Part shown: positions 46,948 through 60,199 of the stretch, one piece after another
How the letters are laid out: each line of letters starts with the position of its first letter
Position numbering within the stretch: the first letter of the stretch is position 1
Origin: Tetradesmus obliquus
Lineage: Eukaryota; Chlorophyta; Chlorophyceae; Sphaeropleales; Scenedesmaceae
Direction of reading: 5' to 3'
NCBI GenBank assembly: GCA_030272155.1
Contig: CP126204.1
Location: 3,649,501-3,713,500, forward strand
Length of the DNA stretch: 64,000 nt
The notes under the pieces: generated by a model
The model's input: only the letters and a program-made list of their open reading frames with translations
Databases searched by the model: none
What the model was told of the DNA's origin: nothing
Translations under genes and position numbers: made by a program

Positions 46948-47948
46948 ATATTATTTTTGAAACTGTTAACCAGGTAGGATCGCAGATAACACCGCAACCG
47001 GGAAGTGAGTGCTTGTCAACAACAGCACAAGAAGCAGTCTGAATGTGGCGTGTCACTGATGCTATGCTTAAGCTTAAGGTTGTTCTTGCAGATTACGCAA
47101 CTGAAGTTGACACTGCACAGCTTGTACTCATGGCAATGCTACTGACCGCCACAGGGAGCTGTTATGACAGCTGACTCTTTGCAATTTGCTTTAAGCAGTT
47201 TGCGAGGTTTATCATCCTGTGGGTGGGTAGCTACAATGCAGATATCACACGCATCTAAAGCCATAAACACGTGCTGAGCAAGCCTGGCGATCAGGAGGTA
47301 CATTGTGACAGGACGCAGGACCCTGGACCCCGGACGCGTCTTTGCAGCAATTAGTTCTCAGCCTGCCGCGCACGCTTCTCCTCGCCAATCTGCAGCAGCG
47401 CAGCTGCGTGAAAAAGTTGCTCAGTTGGTCCTCCTGCAGGAATTCAGGCAGCCTATTTGGTTGGATCGTGCTGCGAGAATGGGTTTTCTCACACCCGTTC
47501 TCAGCGGTACAGCTGTACAGATCAGCTGCAGCAGCTGCAGTGCAAGGGCAACAGAAGCAGGTGTCTAGGGTACAATGTCAACGTTTCAGATGAATATTAC
47601 CACTTCTTGGCTGTTGTAGGTGACGTTTGGTGATTGGTTGCACACACGTACAAGGTGTTTAGGGCTTCACTGGAGCCTGCGACACCGTGGCCTCAGTGTT
47701 TGTCACTACACGCAAACCTGAAACGTCACAGCTGGATTATACATACGTGTAGTAACGTGGTGCATACACCTGCTGAGTCCTCGTCTCGCCATCGACACTC
47801 ACGTCTTGGCTCACCTTGGCCACGCACGAACAGTTAACATCTCCTTGCTCAGCTGCAAGTATACTTTCATCCTTCAACGTTACCGACTGAAGCTTGTTTA
47901 AGCGTTCACGCTGGGGGGATCTAGGTGATTTCCAAGCCGTTGGATGGA
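46948..47948. other. Divergent intergenic region between ING and NPC1
   Basis: About 1 kb presumably holds the promoters of ING (-) and NPC1 (+). An 87-residue open frame at 47305-47568 (+) has no ATG start and no recognised domain. I see no clear core promoter element. Confidence 0.5.
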
Positions 47949-49667
47949 ATGAAGCACATTGTACTGGCCAGCTTGCTGCTGGCATGGGCTGTGGCTGGCT
48001 CGCAAGTTGCGAAAGCGGAGCAAACATGGTGAGATAAGCAGCTTGGGGCGAGATCAGCGTCCTGTGCTTTGAGTGTGTCACAGGGATTTGCAACCCTACT
48101 GCTGCTGCTGTGGTAGTAGTATGCAATAGTGCTGATCTCAGCAGGGACGCTTGTTTGATTAAGTCGTCGTAACAGTATCATAAGCTATGCCTCTTACACG
48201 GGTTTTCGTCCACTGTATGACTGGCACAGCAGCTTGCTCAGTATGCATGGCACCCTTGGCAAACATTCAACAGAAGTGCATGGACACGCCCCTGCAAAGC
48301 CATCACACATCGCTGCAAGCCATTGCAAACACAACTGAAACTTTTATTCAAACGTATGTCTCGGGTTTGCATCCACATGTGTACAAAACACTACTCAGCA
48401 GCAGCAGCAGCAGCAGCAGCAGGAGCAAGCTTTCTGCTACGAGCCACATGCACGATGATAGTGGGCAGCCCTCCAGATGCCCCTGCTCGCATCAATTGCC
48501 TGTGAGCTGCAACATCAACTACTGCTGGTGTTGGAAAATGTGCAGCAATGCTGGCATTGAATGAACACAGTAGCCTGCACTTGTCAAAGCACGCAAGCGT
48601 CGGCACTCACCCAGCCTGTTCTGCCTGCTTTTGTGCTGCTTTGCTGCTGTGCAGGCATGTGGGTGACGACCCGTCTCCAGCTCCTGAACCCCCACCCAGC
48701 CCTGAACCCTCACCACCAGAACCACCAGCACCAAGCCCAGAACCTCCTGCCCCAAGCCCAGAACCCCCTGCCCCAAGCCCTGAACCACCGGCACCCAGCC
48801 CTGAACCCCCTGCACCAAGCCCTGAACCCCCCGCCCCAAGCCCTGAACCCCCGGCGCCCAGTCCTGAACCGCCAGCACCAAGCCCTGAACCACCCGCCCC
48901 GAGCCCTGAACCCCCCGCCCCAAGCCCTGAACCACCGGCACCAAGCCCTGAACCGCCGGCACCAGGCCCTGAACCGCCATCACCTGACACATGGCTCACT
49001 AAAAAGCATGAGCTGGGCTATTGTGCCATGTACGGCATCTGTGGCCGCAGGAAGGATGGGGATGTGCTCAATTGCGCCAACAACACACAGGTGTGGCAGT
49101 GGTCAACACACAGCTAAGGATCTTGCCTCCGGTTTTGTGCAGCGCTTGGACACGTTTCGCCCTGGCGCAGCAAACGGCAAGGTTGTTGACCAACAAATTG
49201 CATCTTGCATGTCAGCGTCCAAGCGAAGTGGTCGGCGAATGATGTACCCAATGCTGCTGTGTGCGTTGTCGTGTGCAGGCTCAGGCTCCTGCTGTTGCTG
49301 TAACAGCTGTGCTGTGCTAATATGTCTTATTGTTCTGCTGTTATGTGCAGGCCCAGGCTGCGAGTGATGAGCTGGCGCGCAAGCTGCAGGCGACGTGCCC
49401 CACGCTGTGGGCAGAGGCGGGCGGCGCGGCGGGGCGCTACTGCTGCACAGCGGAGCAGATTGACAAGCTGTCAGGCGACGTGCGCGTGAAACCCTTACTA
49501 GGCAATTGCAGCAGCTGATATGTAGTTTTTACAATAGCACAATGCAGCTTTTCATGCAGTGCGAATGCCCTGTCCTGCCATACCTGCAAACCTGCAGCTG
49601 CTGAACCTGCGTGCAAGTCTATCGTTCACAATGCCCACTGCCGCATTGTCAAGCGCGCCGCCGCCGC

Positions 49668-49709
<42 letters not shown>

Positions 49710-51371
49710 AACAGACCGGCAAGGTGGCTCCTTTCACTGTGGGCTGCCCAGCCTGCCTGCACAACTTTGTGCAGCTGTGGTGCTTCCTCAGCTGCTCCAG
49801 CGACCAGTCAACCTTCACGAATGTGACACAGGTGCAGCTGGCAGCAGACAACAATGCAACGGCAGTGAAGGAGATCGACGTATGGACCAGCGACGAGTTC
49901 ACAAACTCGCTCTACGACTCCTGCAAGGTGGGAATGATCAGATCAACAACATTGCAGATGGATTTGCGACTGCGGTGTGCTGGGCATATGTCGACTGAGA
50001 ATGGCCAACACTGATCACTTCAGCATCCAGCGCTGCTGTGCTAGTTTGTGGTGGCGTATGCCTCCCTGCAGGGTGTGGCCACTCATCCCACCATGAACTT
50101 CATGGCCAACATATACCAGAATGCTCGGCAGTGAGCGCATATAACAGGTTGTGGCCCTGCTTTTGTGGTTGCTTCTCCACAGGACGTGAAGTTCGGTGCA
50201 GCGAATCTTCCCGCCATGAACTTCATGGGCGGCGGCGCGAAGAACGGCCAGCAGTGGCTGGAGTTCCTCGGTGAAGTCAAGGACAAGCGCGTGCCCCCGG
50301 TGGGCTCCCCATTCCAGCAGAACTTCAACCCCACAGGGAATAACACACCCCCTGGGATTACTCCGGCAGTTGGCAAGATGGCCAGCTGCGGAGATCCTCT
50401 GTTCCTGTGCTCATGCGCAGACTGCCCCGTGGCGCCCGGCTGCTCAATCGTGAGTTTTTGCAAGTTGGGTTTGTTGCAATAGTCACAACATGTGTTGGTG
50501 GTATTTGACGTTCCAAACGTGAGTTTGCCAAGGAAAAGAATGTCAAGGACAAGCGCACGCCCCTGGTGGGCGCCCTGTTACAAAAGAACTTCAACATTGT
50601 GGGTTATAGATGCCAGTAGCAAGATGGCCAGCTGTGGCGGCCCGCTGTTCCTGTGGTCCTGCGCGGACTGCCCTGTGGCGCCCGGCTGCTCCATTGTGAG
50701 TGTCTGAAAGTTTGGTATTGTTGCAAATTGCATTGGTGGTGTTCAAACTTTTCAACATGACTTTGCAAAGCTTGCGGTCCTGAGCGGACTGGCCTGTGGC
50801 GCCCGGCTGCTCCATCGTGAGTGTTGTTTGGTTGGGAGCTCATGGCAAGGGGTGCTGTATGCACATCTGCAGGCTCTGCTCTCTGCTGCTGCTGCTGTGC
50901 CTGCAGTTCATAGGTTTTACGGAAGAGAGTGTTACTGCTAATGAAAAACCCAAGCCCTCACCTGGCGGCATCGCTTGTTGCTGATCATTGTGCTTGCTTC
51001 TGCTGCTGCTGCATGCTTGCTGCCGCAGCCCACTCCCGGGCCTCCCCCTGAGAGCCGCACCTGCAGGGCTGGCGCCATCAGCTGCTGGGACCTCACGCTG
51101 CTGCTGACATACATCGCCCTCGTGGCAGGTGAGCAGCACCCGGATTGTTGTTTCGGCCGAAGGCAGACAGCTATACTGTCATTCTGGCACCGAGTTACAA
51201 AGGCGATGTCGCAGCAGATCGTGTCCAGCCCCAGTTGTTGTGCAGACTGTGCTGCACACAGTACCTACTCGTATGCATGCCCCTGTGTTCCTTGGTTGCT
51301 TGTCTTTGTTGTTCGTCGCTGGGCAACGATGCGTGTGGTCACAAGCTGTCTGGCGCTGCCGCTGCCGCTGC

Positions 51372-51415
<44 letters not shown>

Positions 51416-54400
51416 TATACCCTACTTTCGGCCTTGCAGGCACAGCCACCGTGTATGTGCGCAACAAGCGTGCCAAGGACAGGCAGCTCCTTGATGCACA
51501 GCTTGGGCTGGAAGGTGAGTGGGCTGTAATGTTACAACATGGCATGTTTGGCATATGAAAACATGGAGTATGCTCTGCATAACCAAGCATCTTGTTGGCA
51601 GTGACAGCTGCTGCTTGGTTGCATGCACGTGTGCGCACCTGCGTCTCCCCAGCTGTCAGGCAGCGTTTGAATTATGTTACATATGTGTTACTTTTGTGTT
51701 ATTGCAGCACAAGAGCCGCTGCTGGGCATGGCGGCTGAGCCCGGGTCAGCAGCTGCAGCAAATGGCGGCAGCGGTGATGATGAAGGCGATGAGACGGAGC
51801 CACTGCCGGGTGATGTGCACTACCCCTGGCTTGAGCGCAAGATGCAGACTGCTTACACAGCGCTGGTGAGCAAGAGCGAAAGCTGCTCCCACTGTGGAGT
51901 TTTGTCTGCCAGTCCCAGTCTCCCGAATGCTTCGGCTGCATGTTTCTGCCTCTCCCTCTATCAAGCGATTGCCGACGTCTCGCCAAAGCCTTTGCACATG
52001 CCTCTCTGTGCTGCCTGCTGCACATTTCCACTGCACCAGGGCGAGCTGTGTGCGCGCAAGCCCCTGCACGTCATCCTTGCAGGCACCCTCCTCATCGCCT
52101 GCTGCCTGTTAGGCCTCATCCGATTCAAACTTGAAACCAACCCACAGCAGCTCTGGGTGGGCCCAGGCAGCAGGGCAGCACAAGATAAGGCAGCATATGA
52201 GGCCTCATTCGGGCCGTTTTATCGCGTGGCGCAGCTGATCCTGAGCACCACGCCAGACAGTAATAGCAGCTACATCAGCAGCGGCGGGATGCCGGGCATC
52301 GTCACGGACGCGAATATCAGGCTGCTCTTCGACATGCAGGATAAGGTGGACGCGCTGTCAGGTGAGTGCCGACCAGCGGTTGGCTGTGACTGGATGCAGC
52401 AGCAAATTAGGGACGCATGGTGTTGCTACTGATGACTGCTGTTGCGTTAACTGTGGCCAGCGGTTGACTTTGACTGGATGCAGCAGCAGCTTTCAAATCA
52501 TGTTTGTGTGTTGTTGTTTCTGGTTGTATATCAGTGGTGGTATGTCAGTGGCCGCCGTTCGACATGCAGGACAAGGTGGACGCGCTGTCGGGTGAGTTGA
52601 CTTTGACCATCCGTTGATTTGACTGGAAGCAGCAGCGGATTAAGAAAGCATGTGTGTCTGTTGTTGTTCCTGGTGGTCTGTCAGTGGTTGCTGGTCAGCC
52701 TGCAGGACAAGGTGAACGCGCTGTCAGGTGCGTTTGACCGTGAGTTATAGTTTGACTGCGTGGTGGACATCGTCTGTGACTTCAAAGCAGCAGCAGATGC
52801 ACTCTAAAATGTATGTGACTGGCAGGATGTATGTGTTGATGTGTTTCACATGGCAACACCCTACAACTGAGAAAATAAACTTGTCATCTGATCACCTGCC
52901 CCTTCTCTCTGCTGCTTCCACCCGCGCCACTGTTTCCTGCAAGCGCAGCCGCCTACACCTCGCCAGCTGGCACCCCATCTGCCGCTGCCCTTACCGATGT
53001 TTGCTTCAAGCCCTTCGGAACAGCCTGCGCCACCCAAAGCATCCTGCAGTACTGGCACATGGATAGGGCCTTCTATGCCAGCGAGCAAGCAAAGGGCAAG
53101 TACTCCACAAAGCTTAGCCCAGACTACTGCTTCGGGCACTGGGCTACGCAGTGCAGGAGTGCCTTCGAGGCGCCCATGGACCCGCACGTCATTCTGGGAG
53201 GGTTCAGCACTGGTCCAGATTTCAGGTGCGGCCTGCCTTGTGGTGTGCACAGTTTATGTCTCAATGGTCTGTATAATTGTCCACGCACTTGGTGGTGTGG
53301 CCTGTTGTGTCTGGGCCACGCAGTGCAGGAGTGCCTTCGAGGCGCCGATGGACCCTCATGTTATCCTGTGAGGGTTCAGCACAGGGCCCGACTTCAGGTG
53401 ATTCGGGAATGCATTGCTTGGTGTGCATGCTGTGTGTCTGCGTGCGGTGCTGTGCACATGGTGGTGTGCTGTCTGTGTGCTGTCTGTGTATGTGGTGTTT
53501 GTGCATTGGGCCACGCAGTGCAGGAGTGCGTTTGAAGCGCCGATGGACCCACACGTCATTTTGGCAGGGTTCAGCACTGGTCAAGATTTCAGGTGCGGCC
53601 TGCCTTGTGGTGTGCACAGTTTATGTCTCAATGGTCTGTATAATTGTCCACGCACTTGGTGGTGTGGCCTGTTGTGTCTGGGCCACGCAGTGCAGGAGTG
53701 CCTTCGAGGCGCCGATGGACCCTCATGTTATCCTGGGAGGGTTCAGCACAGGGCCCGACTTCAGGTGAGTCGTGATTCGGGTATGCATTGCTTGGTGTGC
53801 ATGCTGTGTGTCTGCGTGCGGTGCTGTGCACATGGTGGTGTGCTGTCTGTGTGCTGTCTGTGTGCTGTCTGTGTACGTGGTGTTTGTGCATTGGGCCACG
53901 CAGTGCAGGAGTGCGTTTGAAGCGCCGATGGACCCACACGTCATTTTGGCAGGGTTCAGCACTGGTCAAGATTTCAGGTGCGGCCTGCCTTGTGGTGTGC
54001 ACAGTTTATGTCTCAATGGTCTGTATAATTGTCCACGCACTTGGTGGTGTGGCCTGTTGTGTCTGGGCCACGCAGTGCAGGAGTGCCTTCGAGGCGCCGA
54101 TGGACCCTCATGTTATCCTGGGAGGGTTCAGCACAGGGCCCGACTTCAGGTGAGTCGTGATTCGGGTATGCATTGCTTGGTGTGCATGCTGTGTGTCTGC
54201 GTGCGGTGCTGTGCACATGGTGGTGTGCTGTCTGTGTGCTGTCTGTGTGCTGTCTGTGTACGTGGTGTTTGTGCATTGGGCCACGCAGTGCAGGAGTGCG
54301 TTTGAAGCGCCGATGGACCCACACGTCATTTTGGCAGGGTTCAGCACTGGTCAAGATTTCAGGTGCGGCCTGCCTTGTGGTGTGCACAGTTTATGTCTCA

Positions 54401-57400
54401 ATGGTCTGTATGATTGTCCACGCACTTGGTGGTGTGGCCTGTTGTGTCTGGGCCACGCAGTGCAGGAGTGCCTTCGAGGCGCCGATGGACCCTCATGTTA
54501 TCCTGTGAGGGTTCAGCACAGGGCCCGACTTCAGGTGATTCGGGTATGCATTGCTTGGTGTGCATGCTGTGTGTCTGCGTGCGGTGCTGTGCACATGGTG
54601 GTGTGCTGTCTGTGTGCTGTCTGTGTACGTGGTGTTTGTGCATTGGGCCACGCAGTGCAGGAGTGCGTTTGAAGCGCCGATGGACCCACACGTCATTTTG
54701 GCAGGGTTCAGCACTGGCAGGGTTCAGCACTGGTTTGGCAGGGTTCAGCACTGGTCAAGATTCAGGTGAGGCCTGCCTTGTTGTGTGCACAGTCTTTTGT
54801 GACTGGCTGCGTGCTGTGATGTGCACATTCTGGTGAGCCGTGTGCGTGTGTTTGATGTGTGGTGTGCCTCTCACTGGGCCTCGCACATTTGCTTACAACA
54901 CATACCACCGCCTTGCGCAATCTTCAACCACAGTGATGCATGATTACTCCGGGGCCATGGCCTTTGTCGCGGCCCACTCCATCCAGCGCCCGCACACACA
55001 AATCGTCACAACACATGCCACTGCCCCAACTGTCACTTGAAACCCCCTTGCAGGAGCTACTCTGCTGACGCAATGACCTTTGTGGTCACCTACCTCGTTG
55101 ACAGACAGCTCCCACACATGCTGAAGTCAATTGCTTGCCGCTGCCTCAATCTCCAACACTCCTGTGCAGGAACTACTCTGCTGACGCAACGGCATTTGTC
55201 GTCACCTACCCCATCGACAGCGACCCCGCCAACCTGCCAGCAGCGCTGGCCTGGGAAGCCGCCTTTCTAGAACTAGCTCAGGGGGAGCTGCGTGGCATGG
55301 CTGCAGCGGCAAACCTGAGCTTGGCGTTCCAGGCAGAGAGGTGGGGCTGCGCTGCCTTGTTATAGCTGCTGCATGCGTGCGGAGGCTGTTTGAGGTGTTT
55401 GCATGAACTGGAGATGTACAGGTGTAATTGAGTTGTGTGCAGCATATGATTTTTGCAGCGTATGCGTTTGCTGTGGCATATGATATTGCTGCAGCCTATG
55501 CGCCTTCAGCACATGCTTAACACGGACTTGCCTCTGTTGCGTGTTGTCTTGTCTTGCGTCATGCTTGCAGGTCTGTTGAAGACGAGCTGAAGAGGGAGTC
55601 CTACACAGATGCCTCTGTTGTAGCCGTGTCATATTTGGTGATGCTCGGCTACATCACGTTCGCGTTGGCTGCGCTGCCGCCGCCTCAGCAGCTGCTGCAG
55701 CTGTTTGTGCTCAGCAGAGCGGCGCTCGGCGCCGGCGGTGTGCTGATCGTGGCAGGTGCGCCATGTGTGTGATTTGGAACATGTGTATTGCTGGCCTTGG
55801 AGCCGCTTGTGCATGCGCTCATGAGGTGTGACATGTGTAATGCGCCTGTGCAGATGATGCGCAGGACTGCAAACACATGCACAAGGCATCAACATCTGCT
55901 GCTGCTTCTGCTGATGATGCTAATGCTGCTGCTGCTGCTGGCGGCAACTGACACACGCGCTATGAGCCTGTGCATTTGCTTGGCTTGTGAAGCACTTTCA
56001 CCATGCTGCTGCTGCTGCCGTCCTGCACACTTGCAGGCAGTGTTGCTGGGGCCATGGGCCTGTGCAGCCTGTTTGGTATGTGGAGCACGCTGATCATCAT
56101 GCTGCTGCCGCTGCTGCTGCTGCTGCTGCCGCTGCTGCTGCTGCTGCTGCTGCTGCCGCTGCTGCTGCTGCTGCTGCTGCTGCTGCCGACTTCAAACCTG
56201 CAGGCAGTGTTGCTGGGGCTATGGGCCTGTGCAGCCTGTTTGGCATGTGGAGCACGCTGATCATTATGGAGGTCATTCCTTTCCTGGTGCTGGCGGTTGG
56301 GGTGGACAACATGTTTGTGCTGGCGCACGCGCTAGGGCGCCAGGTGGGTTTGAGCAGTTGGTCATCACTTGTTTTATGACATCATCTGCTTCCTGTGAAC
56401 CATCTGTTTGTCACATGAATCCGCCTTGGGCTCTGCCGGCGCCTCCATCACCCTGGCAGCAAGCTGTATCTTCTGCATCCTCTGAACGTGTTCTGAGTTG
56501 CTTTGTTATGCGTTGCTTTGTTATATGTTCCACCTTGCAGGACCCCACCTTGCCCTTGGTGACGCGTGCTGGCCTGGCCTTAGGCTCAGCCGGCCCCTCC
56601 ATCACCCTGGCAGCAAGCGCACCAGTCTTACTTGAGTGCACCTGCACCTGACACTGGATGTACATGTGTCTGCAGCACCCCGCCTTGCCTTTGGCGATGC
56701 GTGCTGGCCCTGCCTTAGGCTCTGCTGGCCCCTCCATCACCCTGGCAGCAAGCTCGCCAGTCTTACTTGAATGTCTTCACATCTCACTTTGTATGTACAT
56801 GTGTCTGCAGGACCCCACTCTGCCCCTAGTGACGCGTGCTGGTCTGGCCCTAGGCTCTGCCGGCCCCTCCATCACCCTGGCAGCAAGTTGTGAGGTGCTG
56901 GCCTTTGGGCTGGGGGCCCTGACGCCCATGCCTGCCGTGCGCAACTTCAGCATCTGCGCAGCGACAGCAGTGCTGTTGGACTTCATCCTGCAGGTGGGGG
57001 CTGTTTTGAAGTTATATGAATTGTGTGTTATCTGAAGGTGTTATGTTGTTGCGTGTCGCCTGCCGTGTGCCAATTCAGTCTGCGTGACAACAGCACTGCT
57101 GCTGGACTTCATCCTGCAGGTGAGGTTTGTTGTGAAGTCGCGTGTTACAAGTGTTGTTTTGATATGGTGGGTCATTGCTGCATGGTGTCGGCCGTGCGCA
57201 ACTTCAGCATCTGCGCAGCGAACACAGTGCTGCTCGACTGCATCCTACAAGTGGGGTTGCCTGGCGTTGACATGTGACTTGTCATTTGTGTCACCTCTGT
57301 ATTTTGCTCACAACAGCGTTGCAGGCCGTATGTCGACGACTACTGTCACCATGCCCAGTTGCAGTGTACCAGAAGCACGTATGCACTGCCTTGTTGCGTG

Positions 57401-59498
57401 CCTTGCATTCCACGCCCACCTGGTATATATGGTTCTTCTGCGGTACCATGCTGTGTGGAAAACATTGTTATGCAGGTCACTGTGTTCATGGCGCTGCTTG
57501 TTGTTGACAGCCGCCGCCTTCAGCAGTCCCGCCTCGACTGCCTGCCATGCCTTTGGACTTAACCCCTTTCACTACGCGACGGTATGCTGCGGTTTTGTGT
57601 GGGTTTGCAGGTCACTGTGTTCATGGCGCTGCTTGTGCTTGACAGCCGCCGCCTTCAACAGTCCCGCCTCGACTGCCTGCCATGCATTCGCGTGCCATAC
57701 CGCGACGCTTCCGGCCACTGGGTGTACGACGATGTGTCAGATAACGAAGATGACGATCACCAGGGTTCAGCTGCAGGTGGCCGATCTTGGGGTTTACCAG
57801 GGCTCAACGCCCTGCGGGGTTTAGCCGGCGGCGGCGGCGGCGGCCAGCAGCAGGGTTCAGGGACAGATCCTGGGGAGATGTACTTTGCGCCGCAGCAGCA
57901 GCTGCCGCCGGCAGCAGCAGCAGCAGCAGCAGCGGCAGCAGCACATGATGGTGATGGTGAGCGGCTAACGCCCTCACCACTGCCAACAGTTCTTCCTGGG
58001 GTGACAAAGCATGGCCCTGGGCTGCTGCATGGAGACAAGATTTCGCTGCAGTCGCTGCTGCAGGTGGGATTTGGGCAGCGCTGCGCGTTATGAGTGCTGC
58101 ACTTGTTTGGTGGCTTCGGTGCGTTGTTGGGCTGCTGCATGGAGACAATATTCTGCTGCAGGCACTGCTGCAGGTGGGTGCATTGCTGCGGCCAGCCCAG
58201 CGCTCCATCTACTGCAGATGTTTCTTGCCGTATGTGCACTGGCGCAGGGCGGAGTCTGCTGTCCATGCCCAACCTGCCCCTGTCACCCTTTTGGCCTGCT
58301 GGATGCTGTAGCTGTACTGTTCTGTTGGATCTGTCCCACTTGCCTGTGTGGTCTGCTGATGCGTGCTGCTGCTGTTCTGATGTTGTGTGCTGCTGTTGTG
58401 TGTGCCTGCAGGCCTACATGGAGCGGCTGCATGCGCCGCTGCTGATGCAGCCACTGGTGCAGGTGGCTGTGGTGGCGCTGTTCATCACAGGTGGGGGTGT
58501 AATGCGATGATGGTCCTTACCTCAGGTTCATTTTGTGGGTGTGCAGCAGGATGTACACGCGGCATTACACGCAATCAGTTGATTATACAGGTGCTGCTGG
58601 TAGCTGTGTATTATAGGTCAGTGTGTGCAGCTTCTAGCGCATCTACATGTTACGTTGTTCCTGTCCCGATGGCTGATGCTGCCCTGTTCCACACCTGCAG
58701 GTCTGTTTGTGGCGGGGGCGATGATCCCCAGGCTAGAGGTTGGGCTGGACCAGGCAGTGGCACTGCCCAGGGACAGCTACATGCAGCAGTACTACAGGTG
58801 TGTTATTTGTGTTCCTTTGATGTTATAACACAGCCAGAAATGACAGGCTGGCCGTCAGCACTGTAGCCGGCTGGAGGTTGGGCTGGACCAGTTAGTTGCG
58901 CAGTCCAGGGACAGCTACATGCAGCAGTACTACAGGTGTGTCACATGACAGTTGATTGATGCTTTTGGAAACGGCAGGCTCAGCGTGTCCACATGTTGAC
59001 GTGCCTACAGGGTGTTGGAGGTGAAGAGTGACATTTCCAAGGTATCAGACATATCTGCTGTTTGCTGCGGCTGCTGCTGCTGCTGTGCAGGGACCTGTTT
59101 GCCTATCTGAGGGTGGGCCCGCCGCTGTACTTTGTGGTCTCCGGTGTCAACGTGTCGACAGCAGCGTCTGATGTGAACAAGCTCTGCAGCGTGGCGGGCT
59201 GCAGGCAGGACAGCCTGGCTGTGCGGGTGAGCTGCTGCTGCTGCCGCTGCTGTCCTGTTCTGTGCTGCCTCTCGTCGCCTGTGTATTACACGCTGCTTGC
59301 AACAAGTCTGTCTGGTAATATGCGGCGTACACACGGGCAGTGCTTGCATACATCTGTGAGACAGCCAACTTGGGGTCAACTCGAGCACCAGCTGATGCAT
59401 TAACTTGGCCTCGGTGAATGCAGCAACAACTGCTGCTGCTTTTGCATCTGGCGTATGAGGCTGCCATGAGCCCAGCAACATGTGCACGCACGACTTCC

Positions 59499-59533
<35 letters not shown>

Positions 59534-60127
59534 ATCAGGTGTCAGAAGCAGCCATGAGCCCTGCCAGCAGCTTCATCGCCTCCCCCGCAGCTCACAACTT
59601 GCAACTCTGCTGCTGCTGCTGCTGCTGCTGCATCAGGTGTCAGAGGCAGCCATGAGCCCCGCTAGCAGCTTCATCGCCTCCCCCGCGGCTCACAGCTTGC
59701 ATTTCTGCTGCTGCTGCTGCTGCTGCTGCTGCAGGTGTCAGAAGCAGCCATGAGCCCCGCCAGCAGCTTTATCGCCTCGCCTGCAGCCTCCTGGGTTGAC
59801 GACTTCCTGTCATGGACCAACCCCGCACTGCCAAAGTGCTGCAGGTGGGCAATTGCAATCATGTCTGACTTTTCATTTCATCGTGTTTTTGGTGTTCAAG
59901 GAATTGGGTCATCATGGAATCATAACTTCCTGTCGTGGACCAACCCCGCACTGCCAAAGTGCTGCAGGTGGGCATTTGCATGTTAGCAGCAGCAGCAGCA
60001 GACTATGCACTGCCGTGAACAGCCTGATTTGTTCATGGTTGACCATTGCAGGGTGAGCTTGTATGTAGGACAACAGAGCACACTCGCAACCCACGCTTAT
60101 GCATCAAAATTCCGACGTGCACCTTTG

Positions 60128-60199
<72 letters not shown>

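Noticed and set aside
47305-47568. 87-residue frame between ING and NPC1
   Set aside because: It does not begin with ATG and nothing in it resembles a known family; chance frame is sufficient.
48607-48999. Minus-strand Gly/Ala/Ser-rich open frame
   Set aside because: It is the reverse complement of the PEPPAPS repeat coding for NPC1.
53414-54836. Several overlapping open frames of 110-177 residues on both strands (Cys/Val-rich)
   Set aside because: They arise because the exon-tail array is tandem and young; they are out of phase with NPC1 and have no domain.
59011-59040. Tiny NPC1 exon coding [10 protein letters not shown]
   Set aside because: It has splice-like ends, but the family alignment runs directly from SYMQQYYR to [11 protein letters not shown] without it; left out of the gene model.
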